The notes under the pieces were generated by a model. It ran no database searches. It had not been told where the DNA came from and saw only the letters and a list, made by a program, of their open reading frames with translations. From positions 1 through 64,000 of the forward strand of contig NZ_BJNZ01000014.1 of the NCBI RefSeq assembly GCF_006539945.1: a stretch of 64,000 nt of DNA, read 5' to 3'. Position 1 is the stretch's first letter. Each line of letters starts with the position of its first letter. This stretch comes from Cellulosimicrobium cellulans. GTDB lineage: Bacteria; Actinomycetota; Actinomycetes; Actinomycetales; Cellulomonadaceae. Positions 32,165 through 40,401 of the stretch are shown here, piece by piece. The position numbers and the translations under genes are program-made.

Positions 32165-32842
32165 TCAGGCCGCGAGCGGCGCCCGGCGGAGCAGGACGGT
32201 CGCGAGCTCGGCCGGCGTCCCGACGACCGCTGTCGCCCCCGCCGCGGCCAGCTCGCCCGGGCGCGCGTAGCCCCACGCGACCCCGACGCACGGGACCCCG
32301 TGGGCCGCGGCGCCGAGGACGTCGTGCTCACGGTCGCCGACCATGACCACGCGCCGGGCCGCGTCGAGCGACGCGAGCGCGTGCGCGACGACGTCTCCCT
32401 TGGTGCTGCGCGAGCCGTCGAGCGTCGCGCCGAAGACGTCGTCGAGACCACGGTCGAGGTGCGCGCCGAGCCCGAAGTGCTCAACGATCCGCCGCGCCAT
32501 CGGCTCCGGCTTCGACGTCGCGACGGCGAGACGCAGCCCGGCGCCGCGCAACGCCGTCAGGCACTCGGGGATGCCGGGGTAGACCGCGTTGTCGAGGAGG
32601 TTCCCCGCCACGTACACGTCGCGGTAGGCGGCGACGGCGTCGGCCACGAGGTCGACCGGCACGCCGTGCGCCGCGAACGACTCCCCGAGCGGAGGCCCGA
32701 CGAAGCCGCGGAGCACCGGGTCGGCGGGGATCGGAAGCCGCAGGACGCCGTACGCGTGCCGCACCGACGCGAGGATGCCGGGGGCCGAGTCGGTGAGCGT
32801 GCCGTCGAGGTCGAGCAGGACGAGGTCGTCGCGCGCGCTCAT
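32165..32842 (-). CDS. HAD-family phosphatase (phosphoglycolate phosphatase-like)
   Basis: 225 aa. Motif I LLDLDGTLTDS at residues 8-18, motif II Thr/Ser in LAVATSKPEPMARRI, Lys in GSRSTKGDVV and motif III VVMVGDREHDVLGAAAHG. Small alpha-helical cap between motifs I and II, as in Gph/PgmB enzymes. Cytoplasmic hydrolysis of a small phosphate ester; substrate not assignable. Its ATG overlaps the stop of the upstream small membrane-protein gene. Confidence 0.9.
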   Translation of the reverse strand: MSARDDLVLLDLDGTLTDSAPGILASVRHAYGVLRLPIPADPVLRGFVGPPLGESFAAHGVPVDLVADAVAAYRDVYVAGNLLDNAVYPGIPECLTALRGAGLRLAVATSKPEPMARRIVEHFGLGAHLDRGLDDVFGATLDGSRSTKGDVVAHALASLDAARRVVMVGDREHDVLGAAAHGVPCVGVAWGYARPGELAAAGATAVVGTPAELATVLLRRAPLAA

Positions 32843-33225
32843 CCGGCCGACGCCTCGTCACCGGCGGGGCCCGGCGCGCCGGGATCCTCAGGACCGCGAC
32901 CGGCGGCTCCGGAGCCTCCGGGCGCCGTCGGCACGGTGCCGCGCCCGACGAGGAACCCGACCGCGCCGCCGACCAGCAGGGCGCCCGAGCCCGCGAGGAA
33001 CGCCGAGCGCCCGGTCCCGAAGACGCCGGGCGGGACGAACACCGTGCCGGAGACGGGGGCGTACGCGAACCACCCGAACGACGCGGGGCGGCTCGCCACC
33101 CAGGACGCGGCGACGAGGAGCCCGACGCCGACCACGAGGAGCGCCGCGAGCACGACGGTCGAGACGCGCGGGCGGCGTGGAGGCGGGACGGGCGAGGGCT
33201 GCTCGGGGGCGGTCACGCCCGCCAT
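32839..33225 (-). CDS. Small two-helix membrane protein
   Basis: 128 aa. Pro/Arg cytoplasmic N-terminus, helix VVLAALLVVGVGLLVAASWVA, an extracellular loop, a second helix AFLAGSGALLVGGAVGFLVGRG and a Gly/Pro/Ala tail. No recognised family. 4-base overlap with the phosphatase gene indicates co-transcription. ATG at 33225 or GTG at 33216 could be the start. Confidence 0.65.
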   Translation of the reverse strand: MAGVTAPEQPSPVPPPRRPRVSTVVLAALLVVGVGLLVAASWVASRPASFGWFAYAPVSGTVFVPPGVFGTGRSAFLAGSGALLVGGAVGFLVGRGTVPTAPGGSGAAGRGPEDPGAPGPAGDEASAG

Positions 33226-33350
33226 CGTCCCGGCCCGCGGTGCCGAGGGCAACCGTCGACCCGACGATCCGTCGAGTACGTGAAAGAGCGGCGTCCGGGA
33301 CCGCCGACCGCGACTCTCTCTCATGCACTGAGCGCCGTGGTGGCGGGGCG

Positions 33351-33881
33351 CTACTCGCCGACGGTCCCGTCGATCGCCTCGCGGAGCAGATCGGCGTGCC
33401 CGTTGTGCCGCGCGTACTCCTCGATCATGTGGACGAGGATCCAGCGCAGGTTCCAGTGCTCGCCCGTGTGCCGGTCGGGCCGTGCGCTGAGCCGGTCCAG
33501 GCCGCCGTCGGCGAGCGCGTCGTCGAGGATCGCGTCCGAGGCCGCGACGGCGCGGTCGAAGAGCATGCGCAGCGCCGCCGGGGAGTCGCCCGCGGCGGAC
33601 GTCCAGTCCCAGTCGCGGTCGTCGGCCCAGTCGGCGGTGTCGAAGGGCGCCATGAGCGGCTCGTCGAGGAGCACCTGCGAGAACCACTGGGACTCGACGA
33701 ACGCGAGGTGCTTGAGCAGCCCGCCGAGCGTCATGGACGACGGCCGGACACGGTGCGCGAGCTCGGCCGCGTCGAGGCCCGACGTCTTCCAGCGCAGCGT
33801 CTCGCGGTGGAAGTCGAGGAAGCCGCGCAACGTGTCGACCTCGTCGGCGCTGACGGGCGGGTCGGTGCGGTGGTCGGTCAC
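33351..33881 (-). CDS. DinB-family protein (DUF664)
   Basis: 176 aa. Four-helix DinB fold with the metal site His residues in LGGLLKHLAFVESQWF (near 58) and in WILVHMIEEYARHNGHADLLRE (near 150-160), the latter being the DUF664 signature. Probably a mycothiol- or bacillithiol-type S-transferase relative; substrate unknown. It is the second, unrelated DinB-fold gene in the window. Confidence 0.88.
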   Translation of the reverse strand: MTDHRTDPPVSADEVDTLRGFLDFHRETLRWKTSGLDAAELAHRVRPSSMTLGGLLKHLAFVESQWFSQVLLDEPLMAPFDTADWADDRDWDWTSAAGDSPAALRMLFDRAVAASDAILDDALADGGLDRLSARPDRHTGEHWNLRWILVHMIEEYARHNGHADLLREAIDGTVGE

Positions 33882-33922
33882 GGCGTCACCCTAGCGGCGG
33901 CACGCCGGGAGCGCCCCGGTCG

Positions 33923-34306
33923 TCACCGCGCCGCTCGGCCGCCCACCTCCGCCTCCCAGACGAGCCACTTGCGCCGCACGGCCGCCTCGACGTCGACGCC
34001 CTGCGAGCGCGCGAGCAGCAGCAGGTGCGCCAGGACGTCGGCGACCTCGTCCGCGAGGGGCGAGGCTCCGCCGTCTGGCACCGCGGCCCCGTCAGGGGAA
34101 CCCCCCGACGAGGCCGCGTCCCCGCGCGGGCGGGTGCGCCCCGTCGCGACGAGGAACGCCTGGGTGAGCTCCCCGACCTCCTCGGCGAGCTTGAGCATGA
34201 ACCAGTCCGGGTCGCGCTCGACGGCGAACTTGCTCGCGTAGAGGGCGGAGACCGCCTCGACGCGCTCCGTGAGGTCATCGAGCGTGAGGGGCGCGTCGTC
34301 GTCCAT
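33923..34306 (-). CDS. MazG-like nucleotide pyrophosphohydrolase
   Basis: 127 aa; the ATG giving MDDDAPLTLDDLTERV is chosen because the longer frame upstream is a shadow. MazG-type metal motif EEVGELTQAF near residues 43-52 and the second acidic helix ADEVADVLAHLLLLA (EVxDV) near 88. A 25-residue Gly/Ser/Asp-rich insert (RTRPRGDAASSGGSPDG..) separates the two helices, which is unusual. Likely house-cleaning hydrolysis of non-canonical NTPs. Confidence 0.82.
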   Translation of the reverse strand: MDDDAPLTLDDLTERVEAVSALYASKFAVERDPDWFMLKLAEEVGELTQAFLVATGRTRPRGDAASSGGSPDGAAVPDGGASPLADEVADVLAHLLLLARSQGVDVEAAVRRKWLVWEAEVGGRAAR

Positions 34307-34335
34307 CGCGCCAGTGAACCACCGCGCCCTCGGGG

Positions 34336-35109
34336 CTACCGCACCACGAGCGCGACGGCGAGCAGCAGCACCGTCGCGACGATCTCCCCGATCCCGACGG
34401 CCTTCGGGCTCAGCGGTCGTCCCGGCAGGACTGCGGCGCGCACCGTCGCCGCGGCGAGGAACGCCGTCGCCCACCACCACGAGGGGTCGTGCGCCACGGC
34501 GAGCGCCCCCGCCGCCACGGTGACCCCCGCGTGGTACGCGACCGAGGCGACGACGTACGAGCGCACGCCGCGCTCGCGGATCATCGTCTTGACGTAGAGC
34601 ACCGTGCCGAACAGGTAGGCGAGCAGGAGCGCGGCGACGAGCCAGACCTCCGCGGGGACCACCAGCGCGGGGGTGCCAGGCTCCCTGCACGCGGCGTACG
34701 CGACGACCGTCATGAGCGACGCCGCGACGGTCATCGCGCCGCCCGCGGCGACGGACCGTTCCGTGCGCTGCGCCGACGCCCACAGGCCGAGCGCGAGGAA
34801 CGGGAGGAACACGGGCGCCCAGAGCGCGAGCGCCGGGTCGAGCACGAGCACGAGCAGCCCGAGCGCCGCGGCGACCACGCCGTACGTGACCATCGGGCGC
34901 CGGTAGCGCGGTCGGCGACGCGACTTCAGCCAGAGCCCGGCCGCGAAGTAGGCGAGGTAGCCGACGAGCCACAGCGCACCGAGCGCGACGGTCACCGGCC
35001 GGAACCCGGCGTCCTGGATCCCCCGGACCGTCCCGACGACGAACGGCAGGAGCAGCATCGGCCACGCGCCGTGCTGGTTCGGCACCCAGCCGGGAGGACG
35101 TCGGGACAC
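34336..35109 (-). CDS. YwiC-like membrane protein
   Basis: 257 aa, about seven to eight membrane segments. The PNQHGAWPMLLLPFVVG motif at residues 10-26 and LAYFAAGLWLKSRRRPRYRRPMVTYG are diagnostic of the YwiC-like family. Function is unknown; in Bacillus ywiC lies by nar/anaerobic genes, and here it lies beside the anaerobic nrdD, an association worth noting but not proof. Confidence 0.88.
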   Translation of the reverse strand: MSRRPPGWVPNQHGAWPMLLLPFVVGTVRGIQDAGFRPVTVALGALWLVGYLAYFAAGLWLKSRRRPRYRRPMVTYGVVAAALGLLVLVLDPALALWAPVFLPFLALGLWASAQRTERSVAAGGAMTVAASLMTVVAYAACREPGTPALVVPAEVWLVAALLLAYLFGTVLYVKTMIRERGVRSYVVASVAYHAGVTVAAGALAVAHDPSWWWATAFLAAATVRAAVLPGRPLSPKAVGIGEIVATVLLLAVALVVR

Positions 35110-35259
35110 GCCCCGAGGCTAGCGGCGCGACGCACGGCCCCGACCGCGAGAAATCCCTGCCTCACCGGGTCGCAGGACCCGGCCCGACGGGACGAACGTC
35201 CCGACCTGTCCCGCGGTCGCCGCCACGCCGGGGATCGGCGTCGCACCCGACCGGCGGAC

Positions 35260-35303
35260 TAGATATGGTGGCGCAGCCGTGATCCAGGCCCCACATGTTG
35301 GGG
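35260..35303 (+). promoter_or_regulatory. Putative nrdD promoter and leader palindrome
   Basis: TATGGT (35264-35269) is a plausible -10, giving a leader of about 95 nt. Just downstream CCCCACATGTTGGGG (35289-35303) is a near-palindrome, and TCCGTC/GACGGA arms follow. A redox or NrdR-type regulator could act here, but the palindrome does not match the NrdR-box length, so no factor is assigned. Confidence 0.35.
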
Positions 35304-35367
35304 TGCGGTCCGTCTCGCAACCCCTGCGGGACGGAGACGAGAAATCGGTGGGCAGAGGGGACGAGCG

Positions 35368-37566
35368 ATGACCACCATCGAGCTCGACCAGGCAGCACCG
35401 CGCAGCACGACCGCCACGCTGGAGGTCCTCAAGCGCGACGGCCGTCGGCGGCCGTTCGACGACGGCCGCATCCGCGCCGCCGTGACCAAGGCCTTCGCGG
35501 AGGTGCACGGCGACCTCACCGCGGCGCACCGGAGCCGCGTCGACGAGGTCGTGGGCCGTGTCGACGAGGAGATCGCCGCGCGGTTCGTCGGGGCGGTGAA
35601 GATCTACGAGATCCAGGGCGTCGTCGAGCACGTGCTGCTCGAGTCGCACGAGTACGACGTCGCGCGCGCCTACATCGACTACCGCGTGCAGCGCGACTTC
35701 GCGCGCAGCCGGGCGACGGACCTCAACCACTCGATCGTGCGGCTGCTGGACAAGGACTCCACGGTCGTCAACGAGAACGCGAACAAGGACAGCGAGGTCT
35801 TCAACACCCAGCGCGACCTCACGGCCGGGACCGTGGGCAAGGCGATCGGGCTGCGGATGCTCCCGCCGCACGTCGCCAACGCCCACCAGAAGGGCGACCT
35901 GCACTACCACGACCTCGACTACCACCCCTACGCACCCATGACGAACTGCTGCCTCATCGACTTCCGGTCGATGCTGGAGCACGGGTTCCGGATCGGGAAC
36001 GCGCAGGTCGAGCCGCCCCGCTCGATCCAGACCGCGACGGCGCAGATCAGCCAGATCATCGCCAACGTGTCGTCCAGCCAGTACGGCGGGTGCTCGGTGA
36101 ACCGCATCGACGAGCTCCTCGCTCCCTACGCCGAGCGCAACCTGGAGAAGCACCTCGCGGACGCGCGCCGTTGGATCGCCGACGAGTCCGCGCACGAGGA
36201 GTACGCGCGCGAGAAGACGCGCAAGGACATCTATGACGCGATGCAGTCGCTGGAGTACGAGATCAACACCCTGTTCACGTCGAACGGGCAGACGCCGTTC
36301 ACGTCGGTCGGGTTCGGGCTCGGCACGGGCTGGCTGGAGCGTGAGATCCAGCGCGCGATCCTCCAGATCCGCATCCGCGGGCTCGGCAGCGAGGGCCGCA
36401 CCGCGATCTTCCCCAAGCTCATCTTCACGCTGCGCCGCGGGTTGAACCTCGACCCCGGCGACCCCAACCACGACCTCAAGCAGCTCGCCGTCGAGTGCGC
36501 GACGAAGCGCATGTACCCCGACGTGCTGTCGTACGACAAGATCGTCGAGCTCACGGGCTCGTTCAAGGTGCCGATGGGCTGCCGGTCGTTCCTCCAGGGC
36601 TGGCAGGACGAGCACGGCCAGGACGTCTCCGAGGGCCGCATGAACCTGGGCGTCGTGACGCTCAACCTCCCGCGCATCGCGCTCGAGGCGGACGGCGACC
36701 TCGACACGTTCTGGCGCCTGCTCGACGAGCGCCTGGAGACCGTCCACGACGCGCTCGTGTTCCGGATCGAGCGCTGCAAGGAGGCGACGCCGGGCAACGC
36801 GCCGATCCTCTACGTGCACGGGGCGTTCGGGCAGCGGCTGGCCCCGGGCGACGACGTCGACCGCCTCTTCCGCGACGGCCGCGCCACGGTGTCGCTGGGG
36901 TACATCGGGCTCTACGAGGTGGCCGCCGCGTTCTACGGCGGCGCCTGGGAGCACGACCCGCAGGCCAAGGAGCTCACGCTCGACGTGCTGCGGTCCCTGC
37001 ACGCGCACGCCGCCGGCTGGACGGCGCGCGCCGGGTACCGGATCAGCGTCTACGCCACGCCGAGCGAGAGCCTCACCGACAGGTTCTGCCGCCTCGACCG
37101 CGAGCGGTTCGGCGCGGTGCCGGACATCACCGACAAGGACTACTACACGAACAGCTTCCACTACGACGTCCGCAAGAACCCGACGCCGTTCGAGAAGCTC
37201 GACTTCGAGCAGGAGTACGCGCGGTACACGTCGGGCGGGTTCATCCACTACTGCGAGTACCCCGTGCTCCAGCAGAACCCGAGGGCGCTGGAGGCCGTGT
37301 GGGACTACGCGTACGACCGCGTGGGCTACCTCGGCACGAACACGCCCATCGACCGCTGCTACGCGTGCGGGTTCACGGGCGACTTCGACCCGACCGCGCG
37401 CGGCTTCGCGTGCCCGTCGTGCGGCAACGCCGACCCGCGCACGTGCGACGTCGTGAAGCGCACGTGCGGGTACCTCGGCAACCCGCAGCAGCGCCCCATG
37501 GTGCACGGCCGCCACGCGGAGATCTCCGCGCGCGTCAAGCACCTGGCGGACCCGGCGTCGGCGTGA
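35368..37566 (+). CDS. nrdD: Anaerobic (class III) ribonucleoside-triphosphate reductase
   Basis: 732 aa. N-terminal ATP-cone (about 12-105, LEVLKRDGRRRPFDDGRIRAAVTKAF). Catalytic barrel with NENANKDSEVFNTQRDL and the CCLIDF cysteine region, SSSQYGGCSVNRIDELLAPY. C-terminal zinc site CYACGF..CPSCG and the glycyl-radical motif RTCGYLG (Gly near 701). Makes dNTPs without oxygen using formate; the radical is installed by NrdG, which overlaps it by 4 bases. Its presence implies a facultative lifestyle. Confidence 0.97.
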   Translation: MTTIELDQAAPRSTTATLEVLKRDGRRRPFDDGRIRAAVTKAFAEVHGDLTAAHRSRVDEVVGRVDEEIAARFVGAVKIYEIQGVVEHVLLESHEYDVARAYIDYRVQRDFARSRATDLNHSIVRLLDKDSTVVNENANKDSEVFNTQRDLTAGTVGKAIGLRMLPPHVANAHQKGDLHYHDLDYHPYAPMTNCCLIDFRSMLEHGFRIGNAQVEPPRSIQTATAQISQIIANVSSSQYGGCSVNRIDELLAPYAERNLEKHLADARRWIADESAHEEYAREKTRKDIYDAMQSLEYEINTLFTSNGQTPFTSVGFGLGTGWLEREIQRAILQIRIRGLGSEGRTAIFPKLIFTLRRGLNLDPGDPNHDLKQLAVECATKRMYPDVLSYDKIVELTGSFKVPMGCRSFLQGWQDEHGQDVSEGRMNLGVVTLNLPRIALEADGDLDTFWRLLDERLETVHDALVFRIERCKEATPGNAPILYVHGAFGQRLAPGDDVDRLFRDGRATVSLGYIGLYEVAAAFYGGAWEHDPQAKELTLDVLRSLHAHAAGWTARAGYRISVYATPSESLTDRFCRLDRERFGAVPDITDKDYYTNSFHYDVRKNPTPFEKLDFEQEYARYTSGGFIHYCEYPVLQQNPRALEAVWDYAYDRVGYLGTNTPIDRCYACGFTGDFDPTARGFACPSCGNADPRTCDVVKRTCGYLGNPQQRPMVHGRHAEISARVKHLADPASA

Positions 37567-38141
37567 CCGTGGCGCGCACCCCCGGCCCCGGCTGGCGCTC
37601 GGACCGCCTCAGCCAGGGGTACGTCGCGGACTACAAGCCGTTCGTCATGGTCGACGGCGAGGGCGTGCGCTGCTCGCTGTACGTGAGCGGGTGCCTCTTC
37701 GCGTGCGAGGGCTGCTTCAACGAGGCCGCGTGGAGCTTCCGCTACGGGCGCCCGTACGACGACGCCCTGGAGGACCGCGTCCTCGCCGACCTCGCGCACC
37801 CCGCCGTGCAGGGCCTGTCCCTGCTCGGCGGGGAGCCGTTCCTCAACACGGGCGTGTGCCTGCGCCTCGTGCGCCGCCTGCGCGCGGAGCACGGCGACCG
37901 CAAGGACGTGTGGTGCTGGACGGGCTACACGCTGGAGGAGCTGCGGGACGGCACCGCGGACCAGCGCGCGCTGCTCGCCGAGGTCGACGTGCTCGTCGAC
38001 GGCCGGTTCGAGCTCGCGCGCCGCGACCTGACCCTCGCGTTCCGCGGCAGCACGAACCAGCGCGTGCTCGACGCGCGCGCGTCGCTCGCGTCGGGCCGCG
38101 CCGTCCCCTGGACCCGGCCCCCCGTCCCGCTGTGGGCGTGA
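37563..38141 (+). CDS. nrdG: Anaerobic ribonucleotide reductase activating protein (radical SAM)
   Basis: 192 aa from GTG overlapping the nrdD stop. Radical-SAM cluster motif CLFACEGC (CxxxCxxC) near residues 43-50, SAM-contact LSLLGGEPFLN and WCWTGYTLEEL. Generates the glycyl radical on NrdD. Its last codons and stop lie inside the left arm of the long inverted repeat at 38131-38188, so the C-terminus (PLWA) is encoded by repeat DNA. Confidence 0.95.
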   Translation: MTVARTPGPGWRSDRLSQGYVADYKPFVMVDGEGVRCSLYVSGCLFACEGCFNEAAWSFRYGRPYDDALEDRVLADLAHPAVQGLSLLGGEPFLNTGVCLRLVRRLRAEHGDRKDVWCWTGYTLEELRDGTADQRALLAEVDVLVDGRFELARRDLTLAFRGSTNQRVLDARASLASGRAVPWTRPPVPLWA

Positions 38142-38188
38142 GATGGGCCCGGTTCTGCCGCGAGAACCAGGCCCATCTCACGCCCACA
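38131..38188. repeat. Long stop-codon hairpin, family A copy 1
   Basis: 26-base arms (38131-38156 and 38163-38188) pair at 25 of 26 positions around a 6-base GCCGCG loop. The nrdG TGA (38139-38141) is inside the left arm. Lies between convergent nrdG and P450 genes and so can serve as a two-way terminator. The arm sequence recurs at 39466-39521. Confidence 0.92.
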
Positions 38189-38199
38189 ACAGGGCGGCG

Positions 38200-39327
38200 T
38201 CACCTCGCGATGCGTACCGGGACGGTGCGGAAGCCCGCGACGGGTGCGGTCTCGCGCTCGGCCGGGCGGGCGCCGTCGTGCACGACCGTCCCCGCGCGCA
38301 GGAGACGGCGGACGAGGACGCGCAGCTCGAGCGTCGCGAGCGGGCGGCCGGGGCACACGTGGGGGCCGGTCCCGTAGACGAGGTTGCGGTCGGCGTGGCC
38401 CTCCGGGTCGTACGCGGCGGGGTCGCCGAACGCGTCCGGGTCGCGGTTCGCCTCGCGCCAGTCGAGCACCACCTGCTCGCCCGCCGCGACGGGGCACCCG
38501 GCGACGACGGTGTCGCGCGTCGCGACGCGCCGGTTCGAGACGAACGGGTCGTCGAGGCGCAGGATCTCGTCGACCGCCGCGTCGAGCGCGGGGTCCGGGG
38601 CGTCGCGCAGGTGGTGCTGGTGCTCGGGGTGCTCGGCCAGCCAGTGCACGACGACGCCCGCGCACAGGGCGAGCGAGGACAGGTCGCCCCCGGTCCAGTT
38701 GCGCAGGATCGAGACGAGCTCCTCGTCGGTCCACGCCGGGCGGTCGTCGTCGCGCTGGGCGAGCAGGCGGGCGGTGACGTCCGAGCCCACGGTGCCGGGC
38801 GCGGGGTCGTGCCCCGGTCCGGTCGACGCCGGGCCGGACGTCGCGCCGGCGCGGCGCGCGTCGAGCAGGCCACGGACGATGCGGTCGAAGCGGGCCGCGA
38901 CGCGGCCCGTCCACGCGCGGTCGCCGGAGCGCGTGGCGGCGCGGTTCTCCGCGACCCAGTCGAGCAGCTCTGGCTCCAGGTCCGCGGGCCATCCGAGCCA
39001 CGCCGACTGCGCCCGCACGGCGTAGCGCGCGCCCAGCTCGACGGCGTCGAACGCGCCGCCCGCGACGTCGTCGACCAGGCCGGCGGCGAGGTCGTCGAGC
39101 ACCGGTGCGAGCCAGGCGAGCTCGTCCGGGGCGAAGAACGGGTCGAGCAGACGGCGCGCCCGCGCGTGCGCCGCGCCGTCGAGGCCGTTGGGCACCTGGA
39201 GGTGGGCGGACGCCGCGCTGGAGAACAGCCCGGGGTCCTGCGCCGCCGCGACCACCTCGGCGTGCCGCCGCACGACGACCCTCCCCGCGCGGTCCCTCGT
39301 CCCCTGCACCGTCTCGGTGTCGCTCAC
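38200..39327 (-). CDS. Cytochrome P450
   Basis: 375 aa from a GTG with GGGAGGG upstream; the frame further up is repeat DNA. Heme-thiolate loop YGTGPHVCPGRPLATLEL with Cys near 325, ExxR motif EILRLDD near 260, and the I-helix segment ILRNWTGGDLSSLALC, where the usual acid/Thr pair is replaced by a GGDLSS arrangement. It lacks nearby ferredoxin or reductase genes. At 375 aa it is slightly short. Substrate unknown. It is flanked on both sides by family-A hairpins. Confidence 0.93.
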   Translation of the reverse strand: MSDTETVQGTRDRAGRVVVRRHAEVVAAAQDPGLFSSAASAHLQVPNGLDGAAHARARRLLDPFFAPDELAWLAPVLDDLAAGLVDDVAGGAFDAVELGARYAVRAQSAWLGWPADLEPELLDWVAENRAATRSGDRAWTGRVAARFDRIVRGLLDARRAGATSGPASTGPGHDPAPGTVGSDVTARLLAQRDDDRPAWTDEELVSILRNWTGGDLSSLALCAGVVVHWLAEHPEHQHHLRDAPDPALDAAVDEILRLDDPFVSNRRVATRDTVVAGCPVAAGEQVVLDWREANRDPDAFGDPAAYDPEGHADRNLVYGTGPHVCPGRPLATLELRVLVRRLLRAGTVVHDGARPAERETAPVAGFRTVPVRIAR

Positions 39328-39465
39328 CCTCGACCCTCCCGTCGCGTCGCCAGCCCCGGCTCGGGCCTCTGCGAGCGTACGACCGCCCGGGTCGCGCCTC
39401 GGGACGAACGCCTGCAGGACGGGCACGACGTCCGCCCGACCCGGGACGAACGTCCCTCCCGTGCT

Positions 39466-39521
39466 GTGGGCATGAAGGGGGCCCGGCTCTGCGGCGAGAA
39501 CCGGGCCCACTTCATGCCCGC
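39466..39521. repeat. Long hairpin, family A copy 2
   Basis: 25-base arms (39466-39490 and 39497-39521) pair at 22 of 25 around GCGGCG. The right arm shares about 20 of 25 positions with the right arm of the 38131-38188 hairpin, so both come from one repeat family. It sits just before the stop of the ABC permease gene. Confidence 0.9.
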
Positions 39522-39540
39522 TGCGAGGCCGGGTGTCCTG

Positions 39541-40401
39541 TCAGACGGTCTTGCGCGTGCGGCGGATGCCGACCCACAGGCCGACGACGCACGTCACCGC
39601 CGCGGCGACGAAGCCCCACAGCACGTCCGTGCTCGCGAACGTCCCGGCGAGCAGCGCGCGCTCCGCGTCCACGATGTAGGTCAGCGGGTTGAACAGCGCC
39701 GCCGTGCGCATCCACGCCGGCCCGGCCTCGAGCGGCAGCATCATCCCGGACAGGATGAGGAGCGGGAAGAGCAACGACTGCTGCACGCCCCAGAACAGCC
39801 ACTCGCGGTTCTTCGCGGCGAGCGCGAGCGCGATGGACAGCGCGCCGACGCCGATGCCGAACAGCCCGAGCAGCAGCAGCCCGACGAGCAGGTGCAGCGG
39901 GTAGAGCGTGAACCCGAACGGGACGCAGACCAGCGCGATGAGCAGGCCCTGCACGACGAGCGGCGCGAACTCCTTGAGCGAGCGGCCGACGAGGATCGCG
40001 GACCGGTCGAGCGGGGTCGCGAGCACGCGCTCGTAGGAGCCGGTCATCATCTCGTAGAGCAGGTTGGACCCGCTCATGGACGTGCCGAACAGCGAGATCA
40101 TGACGATCACTCCGGGCACGAACCACTGGAGCGTCTCCGCCGTCGACCCGCCGCCGCCGGGCGCCCCGCCCCCGAACCCGCCGACCGCACCCGTGAGCAG
40201 CGGGCCGAACAGGCCGAGGAAGATCAGCGGCTGGAGCAGCGAGAAGATCAGCGTGAACGGGTCGCGCAGGACGAGCAGGATCTCGCGCGTGAAGACGGCC
40301 CAGGTGTCGGCGAGGAGCTTCGCGACCCCGGTCCGCAGGAACGCGTCGGTGCCGGGCGTCGTCCGGCTCGCCGGCGAGGAGAGGTCGGTGCGCGTGCTCA
40401 T
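39541..40401 (-). CDS. ABC-2 type transporter permease (DrrB-like)
   Basis: 286 aa, ATG overlapping the ATPase stop (ATGA). A cytoplasmic leader with the REILLVLRDPFTLIFSLLQPLIFL motif opens the ABC-2 membrane domain; six helices follow, with the GSYERVLATPLDRSAILVGRSLKE loop and the SGMMLPLEAGPAWMRTAALFNPLTYIVDA signature typical of DrrB/ABC-2 drug or polymer exporters. Works with the upstream ATPase. Confidence 0.93.
   Translation of the reverse strand: MSTRTDLSSPASRTTPGTDAFLRTGVAKLLADTWAVFTREILLVLRDPFTLIFSLLQPLIFLGLFGPLLTGAVGGFGGGAPGGGGSTAETLQWFVPGVIVMISLFGTSMSGSNLLYEMMTGSYERVLATPLDRSAILVGRSLKEFAPLVVQGLLIALVCVPFGFTLYPLHLLVGLLLLGLFGIGVGALSIALALAAKNREWLFWGVQQSLLFPLLILSGMMLPLEAGPAWMRTAALFNPLTYIVDAERALLAGTFASTDVLWGFVAAAVTCVVGLWVGIRRTRKTV

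Noticed and set aside
35289-35303. NrdR box upstream of nrdD
   Set aside because: The near-palindrome is one base short of the conserved NrdR-box spacing and is single, whereas NrdR sites usually come in pairs.
38131-38200. Extension of the P450 or nrdG protein through the hairpin
   Set aside because: The repeat translates to similar short peptides in several frames (for example WARF.., NRAH..), a sign of DNA repeat and not of protein selection.
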